Source: Heliopora coerulea (taxonomy: Eukaryota; Cnidaria; Anthozoa; Scleralcyonacea; Helioporidae). Taken from it: a stretch of DNA of 64,000 nt. Below the pieces are notes generated by a model. That model did not search any database. It saw only the letters and a list, made by a program, of their open reading frames with translations, and was not told the DNA's origin. A program made the translations under genes and the position numbers. This document shows, piece after piece, positions 49,901-51,610 of this stretch (positions within the stretch are counted from its first letter, which is position 1; every line of letters starts with the position of its first letter). The stretch is taken from positions 1,094,501 to 1,158,500 of the forward strand of contig JASJOG010000045.1 of NCBI GenBank assembly GCA_030142905.1. Direction: 5' to 3'.

Positions 49901-51388
49901 TGGATAACAAGTTGCCACCATTAACATATTCTCGAAAATGATTGAATGAAATTAAACGCCACACAAGCCACTGGTTGTGACTGGAATCTTCATGAAACCG
50001 CATCGATAAAAATTCAGCTCTTAAATATGTGCACTATGCACGAACGCGCAAAACACTATTGTGAGACTTCTTGATTCTCAATTTGATTTGACTGTATAAT
50101 AACGATAAGTTCCCATGCCTCCTTGTCTACAGCAGCGCTACAATGCCACTTTAGGCGCGTCAGATTTATCACTTGAGTTTAATCCTTCTTATTTACTTAC
50201 AAGCTTTCGTCCAGTTAACGCTGGCTTTCTTGAGGATTCAACAAAGTTAATTCCGTAAACGCAAAAGTTAATCATGGTTCTACTAGTGTGTTGAAATATA
50301 AAACTGAAATTTTGCTCAACCTACCTTGCTGACATTGAGCTGTTTTCCGATCGAATCATTAAGATCTTTAAGCAATTGGTCCAAAATCTGTTCGCAAAAG
50401 ACCTCTGTATCGTACCTTTCCAAAAGTCTATCATAAACGTCAACTTTCTGTTTCACATATCTGTCATCGTGTCTGTCGGGCTCGTCATCATATTCACCAT
50501 CAGCACGATTCTCGTGCGAAAGGAGACAATAGACCATCACTGTAGCAATATTGGCAAAAGCAGTTTCGTCGAGGGAGCTAGTGTTCGAAATGTTATAAAA
50601 CTCAAACAGTGAGTCAGCCGTTACACACTAAACAAAAGAGACACGATATTAATGAAGACATTAGCACATATAGTAAACATAGGATGAAAACAATCCAGTG
50701 GGGTGATCCAACACGTATCTGTTCCGTTATCGGCCTTCATTGTATCTACAAGTAATGCCCGATACAAAAGAGACACGATATTAATGAAGACATTAGCACA
50801 TATAGTAAACATAGGATGAAAACAATCCAGTGGGGTAATCCAACACGTATCTGTTCCGTTATCGGCCTTCATTGTGTCTACAAGTAATGCCCATTGGATC
50901 GACATTTGTCACTTTCCAGTCCTGAACCGGAGGCTGATCTGAGAAGTCCACTTGACTTCGGTAGCACTGCAGTGGTTGATTTCAGCATGATGCTTGGACA
51001 ACCCCCAGGAAGCCGGTCGGCGTAAATTTCCTATTCCTGTCGCAAACATCTCAACTTTCACTACTGATAAGCTATTAAGTCTGACTTTTTCTTTCCAGGC
51101 TGTTTCTGGCAAAAATGGTCAAAGAACGACTTAAACTGTCAAGAACCTTCCCATTGATATAACCGATACCTTATGATGGTGACTAGTCCTATTGGAGCAA
51201 TTATGAAGGCCCAACGTCTCTAGAAGAGTGGTAAGGTGTCTCAATCCCAAGGATTCGGTTTGATTCACTGTCTTCAATATTTCATCAAAAGCATCATCAT
51301 GGTCAGTATGTCCTTCTGCCGACGCACAACTTGATAAGCCACAAATAAGACATACCATCCAGAGAAACAAACTCTTTCGTTGGTCCAT
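6325..51388 (-). CDS. SLC39A4/12-like: LIV-1 family ZIP zinc transporter, SLC39A4/SLC39A12-like (10 coding exons)
   Basis: A ZIP metal importer of the plasma membrane, assembled from ten coding exons on the minus strand: 51170-51388, 50325-50627, 31656-32198, 29779-29944, 21526-21695, 18445-18624, 16715-16828, 9517-9751, 8178-8365 and 6325-6462. Every border is GT/AG and the phases join, giving about 751 residues. Seen: signal peptide, Cys-containing extracellular helical domain, two His/Asp-rich tracts (exon 3), PALL motif (about residue 384), eight predicted membrane helices, HNVADG in helix 4 (about 608) and HELPHELGD in helix 5 (about 637-645). In the family these residues form the binuclear metal site that carries Zn2+ (and sometimes Fe2+/Mn2+) into the cytosol. 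The C-terminal half ([10 protein letters not shown], then an [12 protein letters not shown] helix, then YYEDAI near the end) and the two-part ectodomain fit the ZIP4/ZIP12 branch best. The span of 45 kb is almost wholly due to transposons in introns. No frame break was found. Confidence 0.9.
8178..8365 (-). CDS. SLC39A4/12-like: Zinc transporter coding exon 9 (helices 5-7)
   Basis: Encodes about residues 644-706, continuing [19 protein letters not shown] and containing helix 6 ([13 protein letters not shown]) and helix 7 ([18 protein letters not shown]). These match the ZIP4/ZIP12 C-terminal half closely. Acceptor taattactag/GTG; donor ATG/GTAAGT, leaving phase 0. Confidence 0.92.
9517..9751 (-). 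CDS. SLC39A4/12-like: Zinc transporter coding exon 8 (helices 4-5, metal site)
   Basis: Encodes about residues 566-643. Contains [20 protein letters not shown] (helix 4) and [14 protein letters not shown] (helix 5), the two halves of the binuclear metal site. The usual family motif in helix 4 is HNFxDG; here the third position is Val. The helix 5 motif is complete (H, E, P, H, E, G, with D supplied by exon 9). Donor GTTAG/GTGTGT splits the Gly codon (phase 1). Confidence 0.92.
10466..10578 (-). repeat. 3' LTR (108 bp) with target duplication
   Basis: LTR 10471-10578, preceded by tggcc at 10466-10470. Element strand begins TGTGGTGTTGAG and ends GATTATA. Aligns along its whole length with the 5' LTR after removal of the insertion there. 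On the element strand the purine-rich tract lies just upstream. Confidence 0.85.
10730..11958 (-). pseudogene. gypsy integrase remnant
   Basis: N-terminal zinc-binding part at 11518-11958: [17 protein letters not shown] and IKHCLPCQA (HHCC type). The core (11060-11517) is spread over several broken frames; the Asp/Asp/Glu triad cannot be confirmed. The C-terminal part at 10730-11059 reads [11 protein letters not shown] and [18 protein letters not shown], typical of the last integrase domain. Confidence 0.8.
11995..12399 (-). pseudogene. gypsy RNase H remnant
   Basis: Encodes [20 protein letters not shown], then [20 protein letters not shown] and [20 protein letters not shown]. These are the usual RNase H motifs of gypsy-type elements, with the TDHK Asp present. 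It is linked to the preceding part through a frameshift near 12399. Confidence 0.85.
12450..13402 (-). pseudogene. gypsy reverse transcriptase remnant
   Basis: Pieces in different frames: [18 protein letters not shown] and [19 protein letters not shown] (13145-13402), a palm segment with [18 protein letters not shown] (12907-13158), and [20 protein letters not shown] with [14 protein letters not shown] (12450-12716). The position of the YxDD box (near 12800) reads SND, so the catalytic site is lost. Frames change at least three times. Confidence 0.8.
13590..13900 (-). pseudogene. gypsy aspartic protease remnant
   Basis: The minus strand encodes [16 protein letters not shown] near 13800-13860. 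The family motif is D-T/S-G; here the second residue is Ala, which would weaken or abolish activity. Downstream frame shifts confirm decay. Confidence 0.65.
14007..14201 (-). pseudogene. gypsy nucleocapsid zinc knuckles
   Basis: In a frame shifted from the long open one, the minus strand encodes CCNCGN followed by HVDNLCP, then [16 protein letters not shown]: two CCHC-type knuckles in tandem. They lie between the gag part and the protease, as expected. The open frame on the same strand is not the coding one. Confidence 0.7.
14254..14927 (-). pseudogene. gypsy gag remnant
   Basis: Starts [20 protein letters not shown] about 30 bases inside the 5' LTR. It contains a [15 protein letters not shown] capsid segment and an [13 protein letters not shown] helix, typical of gag of this retrotransposon group. 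The frame shifts near 14450-14580, where a second frame continues ([15 protein letters not shown]). Inactive. Confidence 0.8.
14958..15701 (-). repeat. 5' LTR, split by a hAT element, with target duplication
   Basis: LTR parts 14958-15006 and 15639-15696, with tggcc at 15697-15701. The two parts sum to 107 bp once the insertion and its 8-bp duplication are removed, against 108 bp for the other LTR, which defines the pre-insertion state. Confidence 0.85.
15007..15630. mobile_element. hAT-type non-autonomous transposon inside the gypsy LTR
   Basis: A 624-bp element with inverted ends cagggttgccactc and, inverse-complemented, caaggttgccactc. An exact 8-bp target duplication, ctgcccgc, lies at 14999-15006 and 15631-15638. 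The CA-G-GG start, ending TIRs and 8-bp duplication are the hallmarks of hAT. Near both ends are copies of tttcaccaaat-type motifs, likely subterminal binding repeats. No transposase is encoded. Confidence 0.9.
15702..16220. other. Part of intron 7, unassigned
   Basis: AT-rich intron sequence between the gypsy element and the foldback element. No gene or repeat recognised. Confidence 0.4.
16221..16610. repeat. Foldback (long inverted repeat) element, copy 1
   Basis: About 390 bp that pairs with itself along its length: left arm from ttaccaaaaaacatactatc, with ttaacgccaacctc, tagcgtagatacgcaacc and tagcgcca-like motifs, mirrored in the right arm up to atagtatattttctggtaa. The centre lies near 16405-16425. 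It is related to the sequence at 57973-58543, so it is a repeat family. No protein. The target duplication is not clear. Confidence 0.85.
16715..16828 (-). CDS. SLC39A4/12-like: Zinc transporter coding exon 7 (cytosolic loop)
   Basis: Encodes about residues 528-565, the middle of the loop between helices 3 and 4: [19 protein letters not shown] and then a polar part. In ZIPs this loop is variable and often His-rich; only a few His are present here. Acceptor attttacag/CTA, donor ATG/GTGAGT, phase 0. Its small size and low conservation make it the least certain exon, but phase and splice strength support it. Confidence 0.75.
16829..18444. other. Intron 6 of the zinc transporter
   Basis: AT-rich intron sequence with no gene or repeat I can identify. 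Confidence 0.5.
18445..18624 (-). CDS. SLC39A4/12-like: Zinc transporter coding exon 6 (membrane helix 3)
   Basis: Encodes about residues 468-527: [21 protein letters not shown], then helix 3 ([19 protein letters not shown]) and the start of the cytosolic loop ([11 protein letters not shown]). Acceptor tctatttcag/GCA, donor GAG/GTAAAA, phase 0 at both ends. Confidence 0.9.
18775..19135 (+). repeat. Possible solo LTR or promoter-bearing repeat
   Basis: The stretch tagtataaatagcagcgcgc at about 18867 resembles a TATA box, and the surrounding region has the look of a retrotransposon LTR (gttctagagggttg before, a run of gttgttgttg just after). No second copy, target duplication or coding region was found, so its limits are approximate and the call is weak. 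Confidence 0.3.
19403..19673. mobile_element. hAT-type MITE
   Basis: A 271-bp element with inverted ends cagtgccagattaagg (left; the right end, inverse-complemented, matches the same 16 bases). Flanking octamers are ggcgtaaa (19395-19402) and ggcgtata (19674-19681), an 8-bp duplication with one change. CAGTG start and 8-bp duplication indicate hAT. Non-coding. Lies in intron 5 of the zinc transporter. Confidence 0.82.
19890..20045. repeat. Degenerate minisatellite, period about 20-22 bp
   Basis: Repeats of the type ccgaccaacctagcatcttt / ttgaccaacgttgtgtcttt / gccgaccaaccttgcctgtt follow one another with drift. Non-coding. Confidence 0.7.
20046..21525. other. Remainder of intron 5
   Basis: AT-rich intron sequence. 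No gene or recognisable repeat. Confidence 0.45.
21526..21695 (-). CDS. SLC39A4/12-like: Zinc transporter coding exon 5 (membrane helices 1-2)
   Basis: Encodes about residues 411-467. It starts [16 protein letters not shown] (helix 1) and ends with [19 protein letters not shown] then HLLPH (helix 2). The closing LLPH is the usual end of ZIP helix 2. Acceptor is a long pyrimidine run (ttttttttag/TTT) and donor CAT/GTAAGG; entering phase 1, leaving phase 0. Confidence 0.9.
22381..22515 (-). repeat. Decayed head-to-head Penelope 3' end
   Basis: The arms tgtagtagaatgt (22384) and acattctactaca (near 22460) are inverted. On the minus strand a hammerhead-like segment ends with GAAAC..AGUA. On the plus strand, after the right arm, agctctgcctcac followed by ttgagcactt resembles the 3' tail that follows the hammerhead in the other Penelope copies (for example at 28605 and 29450). 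It looks like a longer minus-strand copy abutting a very short plus-strand copy. Confidence 0.45.
22411..22455 (-). ncRNA. Degenerate hammerhead ribozyme
   Basis: Minus strand reads CUGAAGG, a CGC/GCG stem II, GAAAC, ACU-UGG-AGU stem III and A. The conserved A9 is G and stem I does not pair well, so it is probably inactive. Its form matches the Penelope hammerheads at 26302 and 40430. Confidence 0.4.
22588..22675. repeat. Simple repeats (TA, TATG, GATG)
   Basis: Runs of tatatac, tatgtatg, gatggatg and tgcatgca. Low complexity. Confidence 0.9.
22678..22740. repeat. Small dispersed hairpin, copy 1
   Basis: gctttatcgggtctaaaacac pairs with gtgttttaaatcccgataaagc across a loop of about 17 bases. 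A second, near-identical copy lies at 43148-43210, including the following sequence (cactcc then g-tcggtt), so this is a family rather than a chance hairpin. Confidence 0.85.
22771..22823. repeat. TA microsatellite
   Basis: A (TA)n run, in which the Tc1 element at 22824 inserted. Confidence 0.9.
22824..24215 (+). mobile_element. Tc1-type transposon 1 (inactive)
   Basis: A 1392-bp element with about 27-bp terminal inverted repeats (start cagtggggatcaaaagtctg; two mismatches between ends) and TA on both sides. It inserted in a TA microsatellite. Inside is a transposase gene broken by stops. It lies in intron 4 of the zinc transporter, antisense to it. Confidence 0.93.
23032..24057 (+). pseudogene. 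Tc1-type transposase pseudogene
   Basis: 342 codons from ATG ([20 protein letters not shown]) to TAA with no frameshift but six internal stops. The N-terminal paired-like helix-turn-helix region, the [10 protein letters not shown] motif (second catalytic Asp) and the LDLNPIENL motif (third acidic residue) are visible. The first catalytic position, normally Asp in an SDESKF-type motif, reads FAYESKF (Asp to Tyr). All point to a dead copy decayed by point mutation. Confidence 0.9.
24547..24587 (-). ncRNA. Type I hammerhead ribozyme, pair A, minus copy
   Basis: Minus strand: stem I UUCU/AGAA, core CUGAUGA, stem II GUUGU/ACAAC with a 7-base loop, core GAAA, then ACGU and U at the cleavage position. 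Stem III is the self-complementary ACGU with no loop, so folding would need two copies (dimer) as known for other minimal hammerheads. All core bases are present. It lies in sense within intron 4 of the zinc transporter. Confidence 0.85.
24728..25316 (-). pseudogene. Penelope-like RT end and GIY-YIG endonuclease (truncated)
   Basis: Begins within the C-terminal part of the reverse transcriptase ([11 protein letters not shown]), then a linker with [15 protein letters not shown] and the Zn/GIY-YIG module: [20 protein letters not shown], then [14 protein letters not shown], ending [10 protein letters not shown]. In the family the GIY-YIG nuclease nicks the target and the RT primes from it. This copy lacks most of the RT and is 5'-truncated, but its frame is open to the stop at 24728. 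Confidence 0.85.
25564..25835 (+). pseudogene. Penelope-like GIY-YIG endonuclease, inverted truncated copy
   Basis: The plus-strand counterpart of the minus copy. It encodes the end of the same nuclease ([20 protein letters not shown] read across 25545 onward, then [19 protein letters not shown]). It differs from the minus copy at few sites, for example Thr versus Ile after VGE. A one-base loss near 25490 breaks its upstream frame. Confidence 0.8.
25976..26016 (+). ncRNA. Type I hammerhead ribozyme, pair A, plus copy
   Basis: Exact inverted counterpart of the minus copy: UUCU, CUGAUGA at 25980-25986, a GUUGU/ACAAC stem II, GAAAC at 26005-26009, then GUU and AGAA. Predicted cleavage after U at 26012. 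Stem III lacks a loop. Confidence 0.85.
26183..26267. repeat. TA microsatellite
   Basis: A (TA)n run between Penelope pairs A and B. Confidence 0.92.
26302..26344 (-). ncRNA. Type I hammerhead ribozyme, pair B, minus copy
   Basis: Minus strand: stem I GUUAC/GUAAC (5 bp), core CUGACGA (position 7 is variable), a short UGC/GCA stem II, GAAA, stem III ACU/AGU with a CCG loop, and A before the cleavage site. All conserved core bases are present. It is in sense within intron 4 of the zinc transporter. Confidence 0.85.
26514..26790 (-). pseudogene. Penelope-like GIY-YIG endonuclease C-terminal part
   Basis: Encodes [20 protein letters not shown], then [19 protein letters not shown] and [12 protein letters not shown], the C-terminal half of the GIY-YIG nuclease of the same subgroup as pair C. 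The N-terminal GIY part is missing. The upstream part of the open frame is read-through into the opposite arm. Confidence 0.8.
26790..27026 (+). pseudogene. Penelope-like GIY-YIG endonuclease C-terminal part, inverted copy
   Basis: Encodes [19 protein letters not shown], then [19 protein letters not shown] and [15 protein letters not shown]. Differs at several residues from the minus copy (for example FENR versus SKNW). Confidence 0.8.
27254..27562 (-). CDS. Zinc-finger protein (exon) in pogo-type element
   Basis: Starts [20 protein letters not shown] and has the pattern CxxC-xxETKYRC-xxC-xxxxC..C, then GW..G..VAYC-ITC. The same pattern occurs in the Harbinger accessory gene at 36009 ([12 protein letters not shown]). 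The cysteines suggest a two-zinc, cross-brace type module. The frame likely ends at a donor-like GGTG/GTAAGA near 27310 rather than at the stop. Function unknown. Confidence 0.6.
   Translation of the reverse strand: MAGAIAFESGGACWNCKQETKYRCLTCDVSTCNKSDNCSVYASEETPGWKAGASVAYCITCYKKEKHSCDTLRKESIVDRTAAGGKTQPVPRGEGPGDENLC
27730..28163 (+). pseudogene. HIRAN-like domain protein in pogo-type element (broken)
   Basis: From ATG at 27730: [20 protein letters not shown], one internal stop, then [27 protein letters not shown], and in another frame [13 protein letters not shown], a stop, [12 protein letters not shown]. The REPxNxxDKNAVAV and VGHIP parts match HIRAN-type domains, which in known proteins (for example HLTF, Rad5) bind DNA ends. 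Broken by two stops and one frameshift. A second copy of this gene is in the element at 62462. Confidence 0.7.
28527..28569 (+). ncRNA. Type I hammerhead ribozyme, pair B, plus copy
   Basis: GUUAC (28527-28531), CUGACGA (28532-28538), UGC/GCA stem II, GAAAC, GAGUA and GUAAC. Predicted cleavage between 28564 and 28565. It matches the minus copy base for base in the core. Confidence 0.85.
28677..28714. repeat. TA and CA microsatellite
   Basis: (TA)n followed by (CA)n, immediately before MITE copy 2. Confidence 0.9.
28715..28949. mobile_element. MITE copy 2 (235 bp, uninterrupted)
   Basis: Inverted ends cagcaaattgcaaaaatta and (right, inverse-complemented) cagcaaattgcataacttt. TA follows the right end; CA precedes the left end, inside the microsatellite. 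It is the uninterrupted form of the copy split by Penelope pair A. Non-coding. TA target and size fit a Tc1/mariner-type MITE. Confidence 0.85.
28968..29430. repeat. Dispersed repeat with gtctgtac / gtacagac motifs
   Basis: attagccgagtgtgaggtctg at the left, and several inverted gtctgtac/gtacagacc motifs inside and at the right (gtacagaccggatagcg). A related fragment, attagcgtgaggtccgtacgg, is at 47912. Probably a non-autonomous element; true ends not fixed. Confidence 0.5.
29431..29515 (+). repeat. TA microsatellite and Penelope 3' tail relic
   Basis: After (TA)n, ataaagttctgcag followed by ttgagcactctgctt resembles the tail seen after the hammerhead at 28605 and 43550. No ribozyme core precedes it. 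Confidence 0.4.
29779..29944 (-). CDS. SLC39A4/12-like: Zinc transporter coding exon 4 (PALL motif)
   Basis: Encodes residues 356-410 plus the first base of the next codon. It reads [19 protein letters not shown], then [17 protein letters not shown]. The PALL motif (about 384-387) marks the PAL-motif-containing domain that dimerises LIV-1 ectodomains. Acceptor tttacaatctag/TGC; donor CATG/GTAAGA, phase 1. No long open frame signals this exon; it is found from the splice sites and family motif. Confidence 0.85.
29945..31655. other. Intron 3 of the zinc transporter
   Basis: No gene. A short part near 30688-30715 (gaagctcgaaacgtcagtac) recalls the 3' half of a hammerhead but lacks the CUGANGA box; see rejected items. 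Confidence 0.5.
31656..32198 (-). CDS. SLC39A4/12-like: Zinc transporter coding exon 3 (His/Asp-rich ectodomain)
   Basis: Encodes residues 175-355. It opens [18 protein letters not shown], like the Cys-containing repeat of LIV-1 ectodomains, continues through a helical part ([11 protein letters not shown]), then a His-rich tract ([19 protein letters not shown]) and an acidic/His tract ([19 protein letters not shown]). These tracts are probable low-affinity metal-collecting segments, as known for other ZIPs. Acceptor ttattctag/TGC and donor AAG/GTAGAC, phase 0. The codon run for Asp/His has grown from cat/gat triplets. Confidence 0.85.
32338..32410. repeat. Short tandem repeat (AACG/AACA)
   Basis: Repeats of aacgaacaaacg with drift. 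Non-coding. Confidence 0.9.
32411..33795. other. Part of intron 2 without recognised features
   Basis: AT-rich intron; short frames look random. Confidence 0.45.
33796..35374 (+). mobile_element. Tc1-type transposon 2
   Basis: A 1579-bp element with perfect 27-bp terminal inverted repeats (start cagtgcgttccaaattatta) and TA on both sides (33794-33795, 35375-35376). It carries one transposase gene with two frame breaks. Distinct from element 1. The perfect ends suggest it is younger. Antisense to the zinc transporter, in intron 2. Confidence 0.93.
34009..35030 (+). pseudogene. Tc1-type transposase with two frame breaks
   Basis: Part 1 (34009-34371) has an N-terminal helix-turn-helix: [19 protein letters not shown] and a second DNA-binding part ([18 protein letters not shown]). 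Part 2 (34368-34739) has [11 protein letters not shown] (first Asp), [12 protein letters not shown] and MQD (second Asp). Part 3 (to 35030) has [18 protein letters not shown] (third acidic residue, Glu). All three catalytic residues are present. The breaks are near 34365 and near 34729, the latter within the codons after MQD. Inactive as it stands. Confidence 0.88.
36009..37451 (+). pseudogene. Harbinger accessory (Myb/SANT-like) gene with N-terminal zinc finger
   Basis: Exon 1 (36009-36208): [20 protein letters not shown], then [13 protein letters not shown] and CVSYCQPC. Donor AG/GTAGGC; acceptor tatatag/AAC at 36491. Exon 2 (36491-37451): an acidic stretch ([14 protein letters not shown]), a basic [20 protein letters not shown] trihelix/Myb-like domain, and a C-terminal helical part ([15 protein letters not shown]). 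A single TAG at 36927-36929 interrupts it. In known Harbingers the Myb-like protein binds the ends and brings the transposase to the nucleus. The zinc finger resembles the one at 27254. Confidence 0.8.
37832..39106 (-). CDS. Harbinger DDE transposase, open frame, catalytic Asp lost
   Basis: 424 residues, open from ATG (39106) to stop (37832). N-terminal basic helix, a central helix-turn-helix ([18 protein letters not shown]), and the DDE_4 core. The first catalytic position should be Asp in an [16 protein letters not shown] motif but reads [12 protein letters not shown]. The second Asp (GNSHDAVIF) and the Glu ([16 protein letters not shown]) are present. The change needs one A-to-G transition (GAT to GGT). 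Otherwise the protein looks intact, so the copy is probably young but inactive. Minus strand, sense to the zinc transporter. Confidence 0.92.
   Translation of the reverse strand: MLPAVKSVLRKKIAIERKKRRKLLDVGIALVSSRRRLVLEACLNLAVLSHSNNYPKFRQRSSRRLIRNNGWWDLVWRTYSDERFKKTFRVSRKKFNFILSCIRHKLERKTVTEEPISPEYRLALCLYRLGRGDYFYTISEMIGLGRSTVSTIVGDVTEAIVTCMWKKCVTAHMPVGEQDFKDKILDMEEFWQLPFTWAAVGGSHIPIKCPPGGAESMKEYHNFKNFYSVVLMAIVDTKYRFLWASCGFPGNSHDAVIFQSTSIWSDIKEGKFLPDFSQFEQGIFVPPLLLADSAFPMKTWLMKPYSNAVLTKQHRYFNYRLSRARMVVEGAYGQLKGRWRFLLRKSEGNHFEVKMATLACIVLHNVSLDHEDTLPAKLDLTIDPLTREKRDRDTIRDILLMKSRSNSVNPKSKQAEKVRNKQKK
39302..40019. other. Part of intron 2 without recognised features
   Basis: AT-rich sequence; no gene or repeat supported. 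Confidence 0.45.
40030..40165. repeat. CA and TA microsatellite
   Basis: (CA)n then (TA)n with interruptions, next to a Penelope relic. Confidence 0.9.
40198..40253 (-). ncRNA. Hammerhead ribozyme in a Penelope 3' relic
   Basis: Minus strand: CUGAAGA core (variable position 7 is A), a 3-bp stem II, GAAA, stem III ACU/AGU with a CUG loop, and A. Stem I has GUCGU/ACAAC (one mismatch) and further out CUGU/ACAG. Core is complete. It lies next to sequence resembling the tail of pair C but is a separate, more diverged copy. Sense within intron 2 of the zinc transporter. Confidence 0.7.
40430..40488 (-). ncRNA. Type I hammerhead ribozyme, pair C, minus copy
   Basis: Identical, inverted, to the plus copy described at 42845: stem I in two parts (GUUGU/ACAAC and UCUGG/CCAGA), CUGAUGA, CGUC/GACG stem II, GAAA, ACU/AGU stem III. 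Sense within intron 2 of the zinc transporter. Confidence 0.9.
40565..42470 (-). pseudogene. Penelope-like RT plus GIY-YIG endonuclease
   Basis: An open frame of over 630 codons. The reverse transcriptase is recognisable: [13 protein letters not shown] (motif A), [14 protein letters not shown] (motif B), YRDGGLILL (motif C, expected YRDD; the second Asp is Gly), NFLAITLIL. Then a Cys-rich finger ([13 protein letters not shown]), then the GIY-YIG module ([45 protein letters not shown]). The open frame continues upstream to 42535, but that part (about 22 residues) is antisense of the opposite arm and is not real. The N-terminal portion is missing. RT probably inactive because of the motif C change. 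Confidence 0.85.
42541..42768 (+). pseudogene. Penelope-like GIY-YIG C-terminus, inverted copy
   Basis: Encodes [36 protein letters not shown] and the C-terminal NKISTPS, identical to the last 75 residues of the minus copy. The 5' part is missing. Confidence 0.85.
42845..42903 (+). ncRNA. Type I hammerhead ribozyme, pair C, plus copy
   Basis: UCUGG (42845), GUUGU (42853-42857), CUGAUGA (42858-42864), stem II CGUC/GACG with a 6-base loop, GAAA (42881-42884), ACU-CUG-AGU stem III, A at 42893, then ACAAC (42894) and CCAGA (42899). Stem I is 5+5 bp with an internal loop. This is the best-formed copy: every core base is conserved. Predicted cleavage between 42893 and 42894. Confidence 0.92.
43148..43210. 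repeat. Small dispersed hairpin, copy 2
   Basis: gctttatcggatctaaaacac with its near-inverse, loop about 17 bases. Near-identical to 22678-22740. Confidence 0.85.
43385..43424. repeat. TA microsatellite
   Basis: A (TA)n run directly before the palindrome. Confidence 0.9.
43425..43547. repeat. Perfect palindrome with hammerhead-like 3' halves
   Basis: Two 58-base arms (43425-43482 and 43490-43547), which pair without mismatch, with a 7-base centre. Each arm, read outward, contains GAAAC, ACU-CAG-AGU, A, and then a GCGAC/AACA segment, which is the 3' half of the Penelope hammerhead (GAAA, stem III, cleavage site), but the CUGANGA box is missing (reads CUGAGCG). Followed by the Penelope tail (gctctgctgg, ttgagcgctctt). 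It seems to be an extreme, very short head-to-head pair. Confidence 0.7.
43629..43935. repeat. TA/CA/TATG microsatellites
   Basis: Several (TA)n, (CA)n and tacatacata runs separated by an 80-bp unique stretch (43800-43865). The open frames across it (Tyr/Ile-rich) are artefacts of the repeat. Confidence 0.9.
43934..44301. mobile_element. tRNA-derived SINE-like element, head-to-head pair
   Basis: A minus-strand copy (about 44098 down to 43934) and a plus-strand copy (about 44159-44301) face each other. The minus copy has the full tRNA-like head, the plus copy lacks the first part including the A box. Both continue into the same tail (aaagttgcattttcg, gtcgaggaatatggg, tttccttcaccaatattt). The arms differ at several sites. 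The layout mirrors the Penelope pairs, and the element lies next to a TA microsatellite. Confidence 0.75.
44024..44098 (-). repeat. tRNA-like head with A and B boxes
   Basis: 75 bases on the minus strand: GGCCTCC acceptor start (6 of 7 pairs with the 3' end), TAGCTCAGTTGG (A box), GGTTCGATTCC (B box). The anticodon stem does not pair properly and the T stem has mismatches, so it is a tRNA-derived pseudogene able at best to be a pol III promoter, not a working tRNA. Confidence 0.75.
44375..44510. repeat. TTTA simple repeat
   Basis: (ttta)n with interruptions. Confidence 0.9.
44511..46454. other. Part of intron 2 without recognised features
   Basis: AT-rich. No gene or repeat supported. Confidence 0.4.
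46455..46590 (+). repeat. Degenerate tRNA-derived SINE
   Basis: cgggaactcaatggttagac (A-box like) and ggttgcgggtttgatctct (B-box like) lie about 50 bases apart, followed by a short tail ending in (CA)n (actcacacacacacaag). It looks like a single SINE copy. Diverged; the parent tRNA cannot be named. Confidence 0.55.
46591..50324. other. Part of intron 2 without recognised genes
   Basis: AT-rich intron. A fragment at about 47905-47945 (attagcgtgaggtccgtacg) is related to the repeat at 28968. A plus-strand frame at 48901-49125 has no recognised family and I do not call it. Confidence 0.4.
50325..50627 (-). CDS. SLC39A4/12-like: Zinc transporter coding exon 2 (ectodomain)
   Basis: Encodes residues 74-174, beginning [14 protein letters not shown] and containing [17 protein letters not shown], a segment recognisable in the helix-rich ectodomain of ZIP4/ZIP12. 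An acidic, charged linker ([13 protein letters not shown]) follows, then a Cys-containing helix ([15 protein letters not shown]). Acceptor ttttgtttag/TGT and donor AAG/GTAGG are both phase 0. A 132-bp tandem duplication starts within a few bases of the acceptor on the intron side. Confidence 0.85.
50632..50892. repeat. 132-bp tandem duplication in intron 1
   Basis: Units 50632-50763 and 50764-50892 differ at only a few positions (for example ggggtgatcc versus ggggtaatcc, and cattgtatct versus cattgtgtct). The first unit begins four bases from the acceptor of exon 2 and includes part of its pyrimidine tract. Recent tandem duplication. Confidence 0.95.
51170..51388 (-). CDS. SLC39A4/12-like: Zinc transporter coding exon 1 (signal peptide)
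   Basis: Encodes residues 1-73. The start is [18 protein letters not shown], a classical signal peptide (positive n-region, hydrophobic core), with likely cleavage near residues 24-25 after CASA. The mature N-terminus is His/Asp-containing ([14 protein letters not shown]) and continues into an amphipathic helical segment with Cys and N-glycosylation candidates (NQT, NCS, NRT). Donor is AAG/GTATCG, phase 0. The in-frame ATG immediately follows an acceptor-like pyrimidine tract, supporting this start. Confidence 0.85.
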
Positions 51389-51542
51389 CGCTAGGGCATA
51401 AAAAAAGTCAATATTAACAGAACGAAATTTGAAAATTCCTAAAGTTTCTACGAATCAAAACTCCCAGTAATTTCCGTCTCACAATAATAGAGGTACAGAA
51501 AGGGTTTCAATGACAACAGAGTTGTCGACTTTTCTTACGTAC

Positions 51543-51610
51543 CAACTTGTCTTGCCAACGTCCTGCTAACTGGAGTAGTCAACAACAAGTGAAGACGGGA
51601 ACAGGTAATT
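51543..51610 (-). other. SLC39A4/12-like: Probable non-coding 5' exon of the zinc transporter
   Basis: On the gene strand, aagacaagttg is followed by gtacgtaag, a near-ideal splice donor, at 51542. The first coding exon is preceded by a pyrimidine tract and cag-like acceptor (ccctag) two bases upstream of the ATG. Together these suggest a short untranslated leader exon whose 5' limit I cannot place. No TATA box is evident upstream. Confidence 0.4.
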
